Position numbers and translations under genes: made by a program
The notes under the pieces: generated by a model
What the model saw: the letters and a program-made list of their open reading frames with translations, nothing else
Told to the model about the DNA's origin: nothing
The model's database searches: none
Shown: positions 53,600 through 62,210 of the stretch, piece by piece
Layout: every line of letters begins with the position of its first letter
How positions within the stretch are numbered: position 1 is the first letter of the stretch
From: Gordonia spumicola
Lineage (GTDB): Bacteria; Actinomycetota; Actinomycetes; Mycobacteriales; Mycobacteriaceae
Reading direction: 5' to 3'
Length of the DNA stretch: 64,000 nucleotides
NCBI RefSeq assembly: GCF_009932475.1
Contig: NZ_BJOV01000005.1
Span: 1,798,001 to 1,862,000, forward strand

Positions 53600-54820
53600 T
53601 CAGTCGAGAATGTCGCGGACAACGCCGTCCGCGAGGAGTCGGCCGCGGTCCGTGAGGACGTACGCGTCCGACGCGACGACGAGGAGTCCGGCCGCCACCG
53701 CGACGTCGGCACGTGCGCGCTCGGCATCGTCGAGCATGCTCACAGGCAGTCCCCCACGCATCCGGAGGCGCAGCATGACGGCTTCGGTGTGGACGTCGTC
53801 GGCGGTGAGCATCTCCTGGCCTGCGATCGGCAGCGCGCCGCCCGCGAGCGACGCCGAGTACGTCGCCGGATGTTTCTGATTCCAGAAGCGGACTCCGTTG
53901 ACGTGCGAGTGGGCGCCGGGACCGATGCCCCACCAGTCGTCGCTACGCCAGTAGGCCTCGTTGTGCCTGCACACCGAATCCGTTTGCGGCAGAGCCCAGT
54001 TCGACACTTCGTACCAGGTTAGGCCCGCCGCGGACAGACGCGCGTCGAGCATCTCGTACCGTGCGGCGAGAACGTCGTCATCGGGCATCGGCACCTCGCC
54101 GCGACGGACCTTCCGAGCGAATGCCGTGCCGTCTTCGACGATCAGCGCATAGGCGGAGACGTGGTCGACCGGCACCGACAGCACAGCGTCGATGGAGGCG
54201 GCGAGATCGGCGTCCGACTCCCCTGGCGTCCCGTAGATCAGGTCGAGGTTCAGGTGCTCGAATCCCGCGGCCGCGGCTTCGCGGGCCGCATCCAGGGCCC
54301 GCCCCGGGGTGTGATTGCGTTCCAACACCGACAACACGTGCGTCGCCGCGGACTGCATGCCGAGCGAGATCCGTGTGTAGCCCGCACTGCGAAGCCTGTC
54401 GAAGAACTCGGGCGACGTCGACTCCGGATTCGACTCCGTCGTCACCTCGGCCCCCGGGGCCAAGGTGAACGAGTCGCGGACCGCGTCGAGCAGCTCGGCC
54501 AACCCGTCGCCGCCGAGCAGCGACGGAGTGCCCCCGCCGACGAAGACCGTCTCGACCGGACGCTCGGGGGCGAGCATCGACGCCGCCGCGTCCAACTCGC
54601 GGCGGACGCCCTCCATCCACGACTGCGGGGACGACGACGATCCCAGTTCGCCCGCCGTGTACGTGTTGAAGTCGCAGTAGCCGCAGCGCGTCGCGCAGAA
54701 CGGGACATGCAGGTACAGGCCGAACGGACGATCGACGTCGACCGCCCCGAACGCCGCGAGCGCGTGATCGGAGAGTCGTTCCGGGGCCTGCCTGTTCACC
54801 ACCGCCCCATCATCCCGCAT
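53600..54820 (-). CDS. hemW: Radical SAM protein HemW (coproporphyrinogen oxidase-like)
   Basis: A 406-residue radical SAM protein: FCATRCGYCDF with Cys42, Cys46 and Cys49 binds the 4Fe-4S cluster, followed by VFVGGGTPSLL, TTESNPES and RISLGMQS. The extra N-terminal Cys found in true HemN is not evident, so it is HemW, a heme chaperone/heme-binding protein that inserts heme into respiratory enzymes. Position matches Rv2388c upstream of nirA. The ATG 54820 is used; GTG at 54799 (VNRQAPERL) is possible. Confidence 0.9.
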   Translation of the reverse strand: MRDDGAVVNRQAPERLSDHALAAFGAVDVDRPFGLYLHVPFCATRCGYCDFNTYTAGELGSSSSPQSWMEGVRRELDAAASMLAPERPVETVFVGGGTPSLLGGDGLAELLDAVRDSFTLAPGAEVTTESNPESTSPEFFDRLRSAGYTRISLGMQSAATHVLSVLERNHTPGRALDAAREAAAAGFEHLNLDLIYGTPGESDADLAASIDAVLSVPVDHVSAYALIVEDGTAFARKVRRGEVPMPDDDVLAARYEMLDARLSAAGLTWYEVSNWALPQTDSVCRHNEAYWRSDDWWGIGPGAHSHVNGVRFWNQKHPATYSASLAGGALPIAGQEMLTADDVHTEAVMLRLRMRGGLPVSMLDDAERARADVAVAAGLLVVASDAYVLTDRGRLLADGVVRDILD

Positions 54821-54897
54821 CTGTCCATTGACCTGCGAATCACCGTCGACCGGTAATTAACATCACCCTGATCGAAAATAACCCCAAGTAGACGGCC

Positions 54898-54912
54898 CCA
54901 CGCGCCGCGTGG
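54898..54912. promoter_or_regulatory. Palindrome abutting the sulfate operon -10 region
   Basis: CCACGC-GCC-GCGTGG is a perfect inverted repeat directly before the CACTAT -10-like hexamer (54913-54918). It is well placed for a repressor or activator of the sulfate-assimilation operon; no specific regulator can be assigned. Confidence 0.5.
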
Positions 54913-54925
54913 CACTATGGACGAC

Positions 54926-55006
54926 GTGACTTCCCCAGGAGTGTGGCTCGCCGAACGGCGACACATCGACCTCAAGCGCGTCTGCAGCGCTTTCTGTCGG
55001 CTCTAG
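54926..55006 (+). CDS. Cysteine-responsive leader peptide upstream of nirA
   Basis: A 26-codon open frame, GTG 54926 to TAG 55004, too short for routine calling. It contains RRHIDLKRVCSAFCRL, with two Cys codons next to the stop and the RRHIDL core found in actinobacterial Cys-rich leader peptides (NCBI Ms4527A/Ms4533A-type families). CACTAT at 54913-54918 is a -10-like hexamer 7 bp before GTG, so the mRNA is probably leaderless, as known for mycobacterial Cys attenuators. Ribosome stalling at Cys codons when cysteine is short would alter folding of the 55018-55036 hairpin and switch on nirA. Confidence 0.8.
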   Translation: MTSPGVWLAERRHIDLKRVCSAFCRL

Positions 55007-55017
55007 CCGACGATTCC

Positions 55018-55036
55018 ACCGTGCCGTCGGCACGGT
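55018..55036 (+). promoter_or_regulatory. Attenuator hairpin after the Cys leader peptide
   Basis: ACCGTGCC-GTC-GGCACGGT is a perfect 8-bp stem with a 3-base loop, 12 bp after the leader stop and 109 bp before nirA. It is the probable switch element whose folding depends on the ribosome position on the leader. No U-tract follows, so it may act on translation or Rho access rather than as an intrinsic terminator. Confidence 0.6.
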
Positions 55037-55144
55037 CGTGAACGGTCCGCCGCAGCCCCGGCCCGACCGATTCCTCTCGTCACCGATGATCTTCAGCCCA
55101 TCTCGTCGTGCCGCGATGCCCGCTGCACGCCACCAGGAGAGTTC

Positions 55145-56875
55145 ATGACGCTCACGTCAACCGAGTCGGCCGACGCCGCACCCGCCGCAGAAGCTCCGCC
55201 CGCCCCCCGGAAGCGGGCCCGACCGGTCAAGCGCAAGTCCGAGGGCCAGTGGGCCCTCGGCTACCGCACGCCGCTCAATCCCAACGAGCAGACCAAGCGC
55301 GACGACAACCCGCTCAATGTGCGCGCCCGCATCGAGAACATCTACTCGAAGCAGGGATTCGACTCGATCGACAAGGCCGACCTTCGCGGCCGTATGCGCT
55401 GGTGGGGCCTGTACACACAGCGTGAACAGGGCTACGACGGCACGTACACCGGCGACGAGAACATCGACCTCCTCGAAGCGCCGTACTTCATGATGCGAGT
55501 GCGCTGCGACGGCGGAAAGCTCGACGCCGCACAGCTGCGGACCCTCGGCGGGATCTCGACCGAGTTCGGCCGCGACACGGCCGACATCTCCGACCGCGAG
55601 AACGTCCAGTACCACTGGATCGAGATCGAGAACGTCCCCGAGATCTGGAAGCGTCTGGAAGCCGTCGGGCTCAAGACCACCGAGGCGTGCGGCGACTGCC
55701 CGCGCGTGGTGCTCGGCTCGCCGCTCGCCGGCGAGTCGTTCGACGAGGTCCTCGACCCGACGCCCGCAATCGACGAGATCGTCCGCCGGTACATCGGCGA
55801 TCCGGCGTACTCGAATCTCCCCCGCAAGTTCAAGACCGCGATCTCCGGACAGCAGGACGTCGTCCACGAGATCAACGACGTCGCGTTCATCGGCGTCGAG
55901 CACCCCGAGCACGGCCCCGGTCTCGACCTGTGGGTCGGCGGCGGCCTGTCGACCAACCCGATGCTCGCCAAGCGCGTCGGTGTCTGGGTTCCGCTCGACG
56001 AGGTGCCCGACGTGTGGGAAGGCGTCGTCTCGATCTTCCGCGACTACGGCTACCGGCGCCTCCGCGCCAAGGCGCGCCTGAAGTTCCTGATCAAGGACTG
56101 GGGCATCGAGAAGTTCCGGCAGGTCCTCGAGGACGAGTACCTCGGCCGCAAGCTGATCGACGGCCCCGCCCCCGAGCAGCCCGCCCGCCCCATCGACCAC
56201 ATCGGCGTGCAGAAGCTGCGCAACGGCCTCAACGCTGTCGGCTTCACCCCGATCGCTGGACGCGTCTCCGGCACGATCCTGACGAAGGTCGCCGACGCGA
56301 TGGAGCGGGTCGGTTCCGACCGGGCGTCGTTCACCCCGTACCAGAAGCTGATCGTGCTCGACGTCCCCGACGACCAGGTCGAGTCGCTGATCGACGAGCT
56401 GGCCCCGCTCGGACTGCAGGCCCGCCCGTCGCACTGGCGGCGAAACCTGTTGGCGTGCAGCGGGATCGAGTTCTGCAAGCTGTCGTTCGTCGAGACCCGC
56501 AAGCGCTCTCAGGTGCTCGCCCCCGAGCTCGAGCAGCGTCTGGCCGACATCAACGCGCAGCTCGACGTGCCGATCACCATCAACATCAACGGCTGCCCGA
56601 ACTCGTGCGGCCGCTCGCAGATCGCCGACATCGGGTTCAAAGGTCAGCTCGTGGACAACGACCTCGGCGAGCAGGTCGAGGGCTACCAGGTGCATCTGGG
56701 CGGCAGCCTCGGACTCGACTCCGGATTCGGCCGCAAGCTGCGCCAGCACAAGGTCCTCAGCGAGGACTTGGGCGACTACATCGAACGCGTCGTCCGCAAC
56801 TTCGTCGACAACCGCGAGGACGGCGAACGATTCGCCGTCTGGGCCGTCCGAGCAGAAGAGGAGCATTTGCGATGA
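55145..56875 (+). CDS. nirA: Ferredoxin-dependent assimilatory sulfite reductase
   Basis: A 576-residue siroheme/4Fe-4S reductase converting sulfite to sulfide with six electrons from ferredoxin. Cluster/siroheme cysteines are Cys438, Cys444 (CSGIEFC) and Cys484, Cys488 (NGCPNSC). Two nitrite/sulfite reductase ferredoxin-like half-domains precede each core. Length and N-terminus resemble mycobacterial NirA/SirA (Rv2391). ATG 55145 has a GGAGA ribosome site. Its stop overlaps cysH (ATGA). Placement with cysHDN shows the substrate is sulfite, not nitrite. Confidence 0.94.
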   Translation: MTLTSTESADAAPAAEAPPAPRKRARPVKRKSEGQWALGYRTPLNPNEQTKRDDNPLNVRARIENIYSKQGFDSIDKADLRGRMRWWGLYTQREQGYDGTYTGDENIDLLEAPYFMMRVRCDGGKLDAAQLRTLGGISTEFGRDTADISDRENVQYHWIEIENVPEIWKRLEAVGLKTTEACGDCPRVVLGSPLAGESFDEVLDPTPAIDEIVRRYIGDPAYSNLPRKFKTAISGQQDVVHEINDVAFIGVEHPEHGPGLDLWVGGGLSTNPMLAKRVGVWVPLDEVPDVWEGVVSIFRDYGYRRLRAKARLKFLIKDWGIEKFRQVLEDEYLGRKLIDGPAPEQPARPIDHIGVQKLRNGLNAVGFTPIAGRVSGTILTKVADAMERVGSDRASFTPYQKLIVLDVPDDQVESLIDELAPLGLQARPSHWRRNLLACSGIEFCKLSFVETRKRSQVLAPELEQRLADINAQLDVPITININGCPNSCGRSQIADIGFKGQLVDNDLGEQVEGYQVHLGGSLGLDSGFGRKLRQHKVLSEDLGDYIERVVRNFVDNREDGERFAVWAVRAEEEHLR

Positions 56876-57612
56876 CCGATCTCGACTACGCTCGGGAGAC
56901 CGCCGAGGACCTCCGCGCGATCGCCGAGGCCGGAGCGGCACAGCTCGGCCCCGACGCGACCGCCGCCCAGCTCCTGGCCTGGACCGCCGAGACCTTCGGG
57001 TCCGACTTCCTGATCGCCGCGAACATGCAGGACGCCGTCCTCATCGACGTCGCCGACAAGGCGATCACCGACAAGGACGCCGTCGGCGGCAGGCTGAAGG
57101 CGCTGTTCCTCGACACCGGCTACCACTTCGCCGAGACCCTCGGCACGCGTGACGCCGTCGAGGCGGTCTACGACCTCGAACTGATCAACGTGACGCCGGA
57201 GCAGACCGTGGAGCAGCAGGACGAGCTCGTCGGACGCAACCTGTTCGCGTCCGATCCCGGCGAGTGCTGCCGACTCCGCAAAGTGGTTCCGCTCAAGGCG
57301 TCTCTCGCCCCGTACCGGGCGTGGGTCACGGGCATCCGCCGCGTCGAGTCGCCCACCCGCGCGAACGCGCCGCTCATCTCGTTCGACGACGGTTTCGGGC
57401 TGGTGAAGATCAACCCGCTCGCCGCGTGGACGGACGAGGAGTTCCAGGAGTACATCGACGCCAACGGCGTCCTCGTCAATCCGTTGGTCGACGAGGGCTA
57501 CCCGTCGATCGGGTGCGAACCGTGCACCGTCAAACCGAAAGCCGGAGAAGATCCGCGCAGCGGCCGTTGGGCCGGGCGCGCCAAGACAGAATGCGGGCTG
57601 CACGCATCATGA
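56872..57612 (+). CDS. cysH: Adenylylsulfate reductase CysH
   Basis: A 246-residue APS/PAPS reductase. Cys132-Cys133 (GECCRLRK) and Cys215, Cys218 (GCEPC) bind the 4Fe-4S cluster that marks the APS-using type. The catalytic Cys241 is in KTECGLH. The enzyme transfers sulfate's sulfur to the catalytic Cys and releases sulfite with thioredoxin. No CysC kinase domain is present in the neighbouring CysN, consistent with direct use of APS. It overlaps nirA and cysD. Confidence 0.94.
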   Translation: MTDLDYARETAEDLRAIAEAGAAQLGPDATAAQLLAWTAETFGSDFLIAANMQDAVLIDVADKAITDKDAVGGRLKALFLDTGYHFAETLGTRDAVEAVYDLELINVTPEQTVEQQDELVGRNLFASDPGECCRLRKVVPLKASLAPYRAWVTGIRRVESPTRANAPLISFDDGFGLVKINPLAAWTDEEFQEYIDANGVLVNPLVDEGYPSIGCEPCTVKPKAGEDPRSGRWAGRAKTECGLHAS

Positions 57613-58547
57613 CCATTTCCGAGAATCCCACCCGGTCGATCGACCGCGACATCGATTCATTCGACACGTTGGATGCGCTGGAGTCGGAGTCGATCCACAT
57701 CTTCCGCGAGGTCGCGGGCGAGTTCGACCGCCCGGTGATCCTGTTCTCCGGCGGCAAGGACTCCACCGTCCTGCTGCACCTGGCGTTGAAGGCGTTCTGG
57801 CCCGCGCCGCTCCCCTTCTCGCTGCTGCACGTGGACACCGGCCACAACCTGCCGGAGATCATCGAGTTCCGCGACGAGATCGTCGAGCGCCACAACCTGC
57901 GCCTGCACGTCGCGAAGGTCGAGGACTACATCGCGGACGGTCGCCTGACCGAACGCCCGGACGGCATCCGCAACCCGCTGCAGACCATTCCCCTCCTCGA
58001 CGGAATCACCGAGAACCGGTTCGACGCCGTGTTCGGCGGAGCCCGACGCGACGAGGAGCGGGCCCGTGCCAAGGAGCGGATCTTCTCCCTGCGCAACGCG
58101 TTCGGCCAGTGGGATCCGAAGCGTCAGCGTCCCGAGCTGTGGAACTTGTACAACGGCCGCCACGCGCCGGGCGAACACGTCCGCGTGTTCCCGCTGAGCA
58201 ACTGGACCGAGCTCGACATCTGGCGGTACATCGCCCGCGAGCAGGTGCTGCTCGCTCCCCTGTACTACGCGCACGAGCGTGAGGTGTACGAGCGCGACGG
58301 CATGTGGATGACGTCCGGACCGTGGGGCGGGCCGCGCGAAGGCGAGGACGTGCAGACCCGGACCGTGCGTTACCGCACCGTCGGCGACGGCTCCACGACG
58401 GGCGCCGTCCTGTCCGAGGCAGCCGACAACGAAGCCGTTCTGGCCGAGGTCGCGGCGTCGCGCCTCACCGAGCGCGGCGCCACCCGCGGAGACGACCGCG
58501 TCTCCGAAGCCGCCATGGAAGACCGCAAGCGCGAAGGATATTTCTGA
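57609..58547 (+). CDS. cysD: Sulfate adenylyltransferase subunit 2 CysD
   Basis: A 312-residue ATP-sulfurylase catalytic subunit: PP-loop VILFSGGKDSTVLLHLALKA, LLHVDTGHNLPEIIEFRD, GGARRDEERARAKERIFSLR and WTELDIWRYI. It makes APS from ATP and sulfate with CysN. ATG 57609 overlaps the cysH stop, and cysN follows after 1 bp. Confidence 0.96.
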   Translation: MTISENPTRSIDRDIDSFDTLDALESESIHIFREVAGEFDRPVILFSGGKDSTVLLHLALKAFWPAPLPFSLLHVDTGHNLPEIIEFRDEIVERHNLRLHVAKVEDYIADGRLTERPDGIRNPLQTIPLLDGITENRFDAVFGGARRDEERARAKERIFSLRNAFGQWDPKRQRPELWNLYNGRHAPGEHVRVFPLSNWTELDIWRYIAREQVLLAPLYYAHEREVYERDGMWMTSGPWGGPREGEDVQTRTVRYRTVGDGSTTGAVLSEAADNEAVLAEVAASRLTERGATRGDDRVSEAAMEDRKREGYF

Positions 58548-58548
58548 C

Positions 58549-59850
58549 ATGAAGCACGCCCCCGACCTTCTGCGCATCGCGACGGCAGGTTCCGTCGACG
58601 ACGGCAAGTCGACCCTCGTCGGCCGCCTCCTGTTCGACACCAAGTCGGTGCTCGCGGACCAGATCGACGCCGTCACCAAGGCGTCCGTCGACCGCGGTAT
58701 GGACACTCCGGACCTGTCGCTGCTGGTGGACGGCCTGCGGGCCGAGCGCGAGCAGGGCATCACGATCGACGTGGCCTACCGCTACTTCGCGACGCCTGCG
58801 CGTTCGTTCGTCCTCGCCGACACTCCCGGTCACGTGCAGTACACCCGCAACACGGTGTCCGGCGCATCGACGGCCCAGCTGGTGATCCTGCTCGTCGACG
58901 CCCGCAGCGGCGTCGTCGCCCAGACCCGCAGGCATGCCGCGGTGATGGCACTCCTCGGCGTCACCCGCCTGGTCCTGGCCGTCAACAAGATCGACCTCGT
59001 CGACAACCCCGCCGAGGTGTTCGCCGCGATCTCCGCCGAGTTCAACGAGATCACCGCGTCTCTCGGGTACACGGCCGACCAGGTGCAGGAGATCCCCGTC
59101 TCCGCGCTGCACGGCGACAACGTGGCGATCCGCTCCGAGAACACCCCGTACTACGACGGTCCGACGCTCATCGAGCACCTCGAGACCGTGCCGAACGAGA
59201 TCGACCGCGCGCCCGTCGGTCTGCGGTTCCCCGTCCAGTACGTGATCCGCCCGCGGACCGCCGAGTACCCCGACTACCGCGGATACGCCGGTCAGATCGC
59301 CGCCGGTCGAGTGTCGGTCGGCGACGAGATCATCGTCCAGCCGTCCGGGATCCGGTCGACGATCGCGAAGATCGACACCGCGGACGGCGAACTGCGGACG
59401 GCGCACACCGGCCGCAGCGTCACCCTGCTGCTGACCGACGACGTCGACATCTCGCGCGGCGACATCATCGCGTCGGTCGCCGACGCGCCCGAGCCCGCAC
59501 AGCAGTTCACGGCCACCCTCTGCTGGCTGGCCGAGAAGGCACTGCGCCCCGGCGCACGCCTGCTGCTCAAGCACGGCGCCAAGACGACACAGGTGATCAT
59601 CTCCTCGCTCGACGCCCTGTTCGACGAGCAGAACCTCGCCGTGCAGGACGCGCCGGAGTCGGTGGAGCTCAATCAGATCGGGCGGATCTCGCTGATGACG
59701 GCCGAGCCGATCGCCGCCGACGACTATCAGGTGAACCGCGAATCGGGCAGCTTCCTGATCATCGACCCGCAGGGCGGCAACACGCTCGGTGCGGGCCTGA
59801 TCGGTGACGCCCTCGCTCCGCTGCACCTGTCCGAGGCCGCAGCGGTCTGA
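58549..59850 (+). CDS. cysN: Sulfate adenylyltransferase subunit 1 CysN
   Basis: A 433-residue EF-Tu-like GTPase: GSVDDGKST (14-22), ADTPGHVQY, NKIDLVD and SALHGDNV. GTP hydrolysis drives APS formation by CysD. The length covers only the GTPase and beta-barrel domains; the C-terminal APS-kinase (CysC) domain present in M. tuberculosis CysNC is missing, so PAPS is not made here. Its stop shares a base with the chelatase start (TGATG). Confidence 0.95.
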   Translation: MKHAPDLLRIATAGSVDDGKSTLVGRLLFDTKSVLADQIDAVTKASVDRGMDTPDLSLLVDGLRAEREQGITIDVAYRYFATPARSFVLADTPGHVQYTRNTVSGASTAQLVILLVDARSGVVAQTRRHAAVMALLGVTRLVLAVNKIDLVDNPAEVFAAISAEFNEITASLGYTADQVQEIPVSALHGDNVAIRSENTPYYDGPTLIEHLETVPNEIDRAPVGLRFPVQYVIRPRTAEYPDYRGYAGQIAAGRVSVGDEIIVQPSGIRSTIAKIDTADGELRTAHTGRSVTLLLTDDVDISRGDIIASVADAPEPAQQFTATLCWLAEKALRPGARLLLKHGAKTTQVIISSLDALFDEQNLAVQDAPESVELNQIGRISLMTAEPIAADDYQVNRESGSFLIIDPQGGNTLGAGLIGDALAPLHLSEAAAV

Positions 59851-60569
59851 TGACCGTCGTCCTCGTCGCGCACGGCAGTCGCGACGCCCGTTTCGCTCTC
59901 ACCGCGCGCCGTGTCGCGGCCGCGGTGAGAGCGGAACTGTCCGGGGTGCGCGTCGAACTCGCGTACCTCGATCTGAACGAACCCCTCGTCGGCGACGTCC
60001 TCGCGGCCTTGTCCGACGACGTGACCGTCGTCCCGCTGCTGTTCGGCGACGGTTTCCACTCCAAGATCGACCTGCCGGCGATCATCGCCGACGCACGGCG
60101 GCGCAACCCCGCGGTGCGCCCGTTCCAATCGGCGGTCCTGGGTGTCCACTCGCCCGTGCTCGGCCTCGTCGACAGGCTCGTCGAGGCCGGTCTCCGCGAC
60201 GACGACGGCGTCCTGATGTACGCCGTCGGATCGTCGGACGCATCGTCGGACGAGTCGATCCGCGCCCGCGGCCGCGAACTGTCCCGTGTGCTCGGTATGC
60301 CGGTCGAGACGGTGTTCGCGACACGACTCGGCCCCGAGGGCGCCGCGGTGCGCGGCGCCGTCGACCGACTCCACGAAGCAGGTGCTCGACGCATTGCCGC
60401 GTCTCCGCTGTTCCTGTCGGCGGGACTGCTGACCGACCGCGTTGAGGCCAGCCTCGACGCCTATGCTCCCGACTCGCTCGTCGCGGGCCCGATCGGCGCC
60501 CACCCCGCCCTCATCGCCGCCGTCCGCTCCCTCGCTGTTCCTCACCTCGCTCCCCTTCCCGCTCCCTGA
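59850..60569 (+). CDS. Sirohydrochlorin chelatase (CbiX/SirB type)
   Basis: A 239-residue two-domain chelatase: VVLVAHGSRDARFALTARRV starts the first CbiX domain with its metal-binding His, VTVVPLLFGDGFHSKIDLPA carries the second, and LMYAVGSSDASSDESIRARG begins the second half. Last gene of the operon, coupled to cysN, it should insert iron into sirohydrochlorin to make siroheme for NirA (compare Rv2393). The repeated CbiX-like halves suggest the long single-chain form. Confidence 0.9.
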   Translation: MTVVLVAHGSRDARFALTARRVAAAVRAELSGVRVELAYLDLNEPLVGDVLAALSDDVTVVPLLFGDGFHSKIDLPAIIADARRRNPAVRPFQSAVLGVHSPVLGLVDRLVEAGLRDDDGVLMYAVGSSDASSDESIRARGRELSRVLGMPVETVFATRLGPEGAAVRGAVDRLHEAGARRIAASPLFLSAGLLTDRVEASLDAYAPDSLVAGPIGAHPALIAAVRSLAVPHLAPLPAP

Positions 60570-60627
60570 GGGCCCTCAACCCGGTCCTCAGCCCAGTCTT
60601 TGAGCGGGTGGAGGAACCCCTCAGCCC

Positions 60628-61551
60628 TCAGCGGTCGAACACGCCGTCCAGGTACTCCCCGATGTCGTTGACAGCGGTCTTCCCGAGCCCGGTGACGGCG
60701 GCGATGTTGGCGACGAAACCGTGGACCTGACCGTCGTAGCGGCGAGCCTGGACGTCGACGCCCGCCTCGGCGAGGCGCTGCGCATACACCTCTCCCTGGT
60801 CGCGGAGCGGGTCGAACTCGGCCGTCACGACGAAGGCGGGCGGAAGCCCGGACAGATCGTCGACCAGCATCGGCGACGCACGCCAGTCGAGCGGGTCGGC
60901 CTTGTAGCCCTCGCCGAACCAGCGGAGGACGTCGACAGTGATGAAGTATCCGCGGCCGTTCTCGCGCAGTGACGGGTACGGCTTCGAGATGTCGGTGGCC
61001 GGGTAGATCAACACTTGCGCGGCGAGCGACGGGCCTCCGTTGTCGCGCGCATCGATCGCGACGACGGTCGCGAGGTTTCCACCGGCACTGTCACCCGCGA
61101 CGGCGACGCGGGTCGGATCTCCACCGAGGTCGGCCGCGTGTTCGCCGACCCAACGGGTCACGGCGATCGCGTCGTCGACCGCGGCCGGGAACGGGTCCTC
61201 GGGCCCCTTCCGGTAGTCGACCGAGACGACGATCGCACCGATCTGCTTGCACCACACCGAAACCGGGCCGTGGACGGTCGACGGGTCGCCGACGACGAAC
61301 CCGCCGCCCGGAAAGTAGATCAGCACCGGGAACGGACCGTCGCCCGCCGGCGTGTACACCCGGATTCCGATGTCGCCCGCCGGGCCCGGAACGGTGCGCT
61401 CACCGATGTCGGCGACGTCGACGGGCGGCAGTCCTGACCTGGTGCTCAGCTTGTCGAACGCGATCCGGGCGTCGTCGACGGTCATCTCGTGGAGCCCTCG
61501 TCCGTGCGCGATCGCGTCGAGGAACGCTTGGGTCTTCGGGTCGACTGGCAC
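60628..61551 (-). CDS. HSL-family carboxylesterase/lipase
   Basis: A 307-residue hormone-sensitive-lipase-type alpha/beta hydrolase. Oxyanion-hole region PVLIYFPGGGFVVGDPSTVH (GGG variant of HGGG), nucleophile GDSAGGNLATVVAI, acid in FDPLRDQGEVYAQRLAEAGV and catalytic His in GQVHGF. Resembles LipI/LipN-type mycobacterial esterases of acyl esters. Convergent with the chelatase and divergent from the DUF4189 gene; transcription is probably independent. Confidence 0.9.
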   Translation of the reverse strand: MPVDPKTQAFLDAIAHGRGLHEMTVDDARIAFDKLSTRSGLPPVDVADIGERTVPGPAGDIGIRVYTPAGDGPFPVLIYFPGGGFVVGDPSTVHGPVSVWCKQIGAIVVSVDYRKGPEDPFPAAVDDAIAVTRWVGEHAADLGGDPTRVAVAGDSAGGNLATVVAIDARDNGGPSLAAQVLIYPATDISKPYPSLRENGRGYFITVDVLRWFGEGYKADPLDWRASPMLVDDLSGLPPAFVVTAEFDPLRDQGEVYAQRLAEAGVDVQARRYDGQVHGFVANIAAVTGLGKTAVNDIGEYLDGVFDR

Positions 61552-61732
61552 TGGATGATCTCCGATCGTCTCGACGTCGCTGTCTTCAGGTCAGTGTGCC
61601 CCACCGCCGTCCGCGACGATCGCGTCGAGTCGGTTTCCGCGGGAAGACGTACGCCACCAGCCATCATTCACACGATCGACGACGCGGCACACAGTGTGTG
61701 GATTCTGTGAATCCACTGAGTATGATCAGCGC

Positions 61733-62128
61733 ATGAAACTTCGCCAGCTGTTTGCAGCCTTCGCGATCGTCGGGGCTCTCGCAACATCCGCAACATTCGT
61801 CCCCGCAGCCACCCCGGAGGCGGACGCCGCCCGCAGCGGCTACTGGGGAGCCGTCAGCTGGGCCTACAACGGGGCGACGGGCTACGCCGTCAACTACCCG
61901 ACCCAGCAGTCGGCCATCCGGGCCGCCAAGGGCCGCTGCGGTTCGCGGTGCGGTTACATCAGCTTCTACCGCTCCTGCGGCGCGGTGGCCTACCGCTTCA
62001 CGCCGTACCGCACCTACGTCGGCACGGCCCGCGGCTACCGCACTCGCGCAGGCGCCGAACGCGCGGCACGCGGCCAGGCCGGATACGGTTCGCACGTCCG
62101 CGGCTGGGCCTGCACCAGCGGCCGCTAG
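61733..62128 (+). CDS. Small secreted DUF4189 protein
   Basis: A 131-residue exported protein. MKLRQLFAAFAIVGALATSA is a signal peptide, cut probably after PEADA. The mature part fits DUF4189: YWGAVSWAYNGATGYAVNYP, SAIRAAKGRCGSRCGYISFY, SCGAVAYRF and RGWACTSGR, with five cysteines. Members are small secreted proteins of unknown role in actinobacteria. ATG 61733 is preferred because it gives the clean signal peptide. The gene ends 3 bp before a large palindrome. Confidence 0.8.
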   Translation: MKLRQLFAAFAIVGALATSATFVPAATPEADAARSGYWGAVSWAYNGATGYAVNYPTQQSAIRAAKGRCGSRCGYISFYRSCGAVAYRFTPYRTYVGTARGYRTRAGAERAARGQAGYGSHVRGWACTSGR

Positions 62129-62131
62129 GAA

Positions 62132-62206
62132 CCCCGAATACGACACTGACCTGTCGTTCACTGTCACCTGGTGACAGTGAACGACAGGTCAGTGTCGTAT
62201 TCGGGG
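62132..62206. repeat. 75-bp perfect palindrome between convergent genes
   Basis: Two 37-bp arms match perfectly around a single central T (62169). The left arm starts CCCCGAATACGACACTGACC and ends GTTCACTGTCACC; the right arm is its exact complement. It fills the gap between the stop codons of the DUF4189 gene (62128) and cysA (62211). It may act as a bidirectional terminator, but perfect identity over 37 bp is unusual and suggests a recent element or strong selection. Confidence 0.9.
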
Positions 62207-62210
62207 ACGT

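Noticed and set aside
55157..56941. 594-codon minus-strand frame opposite nirA
   Set aside because: Val/Leu/Glu/Asp-rich antisense product; nirA carries all cluster cysteines.
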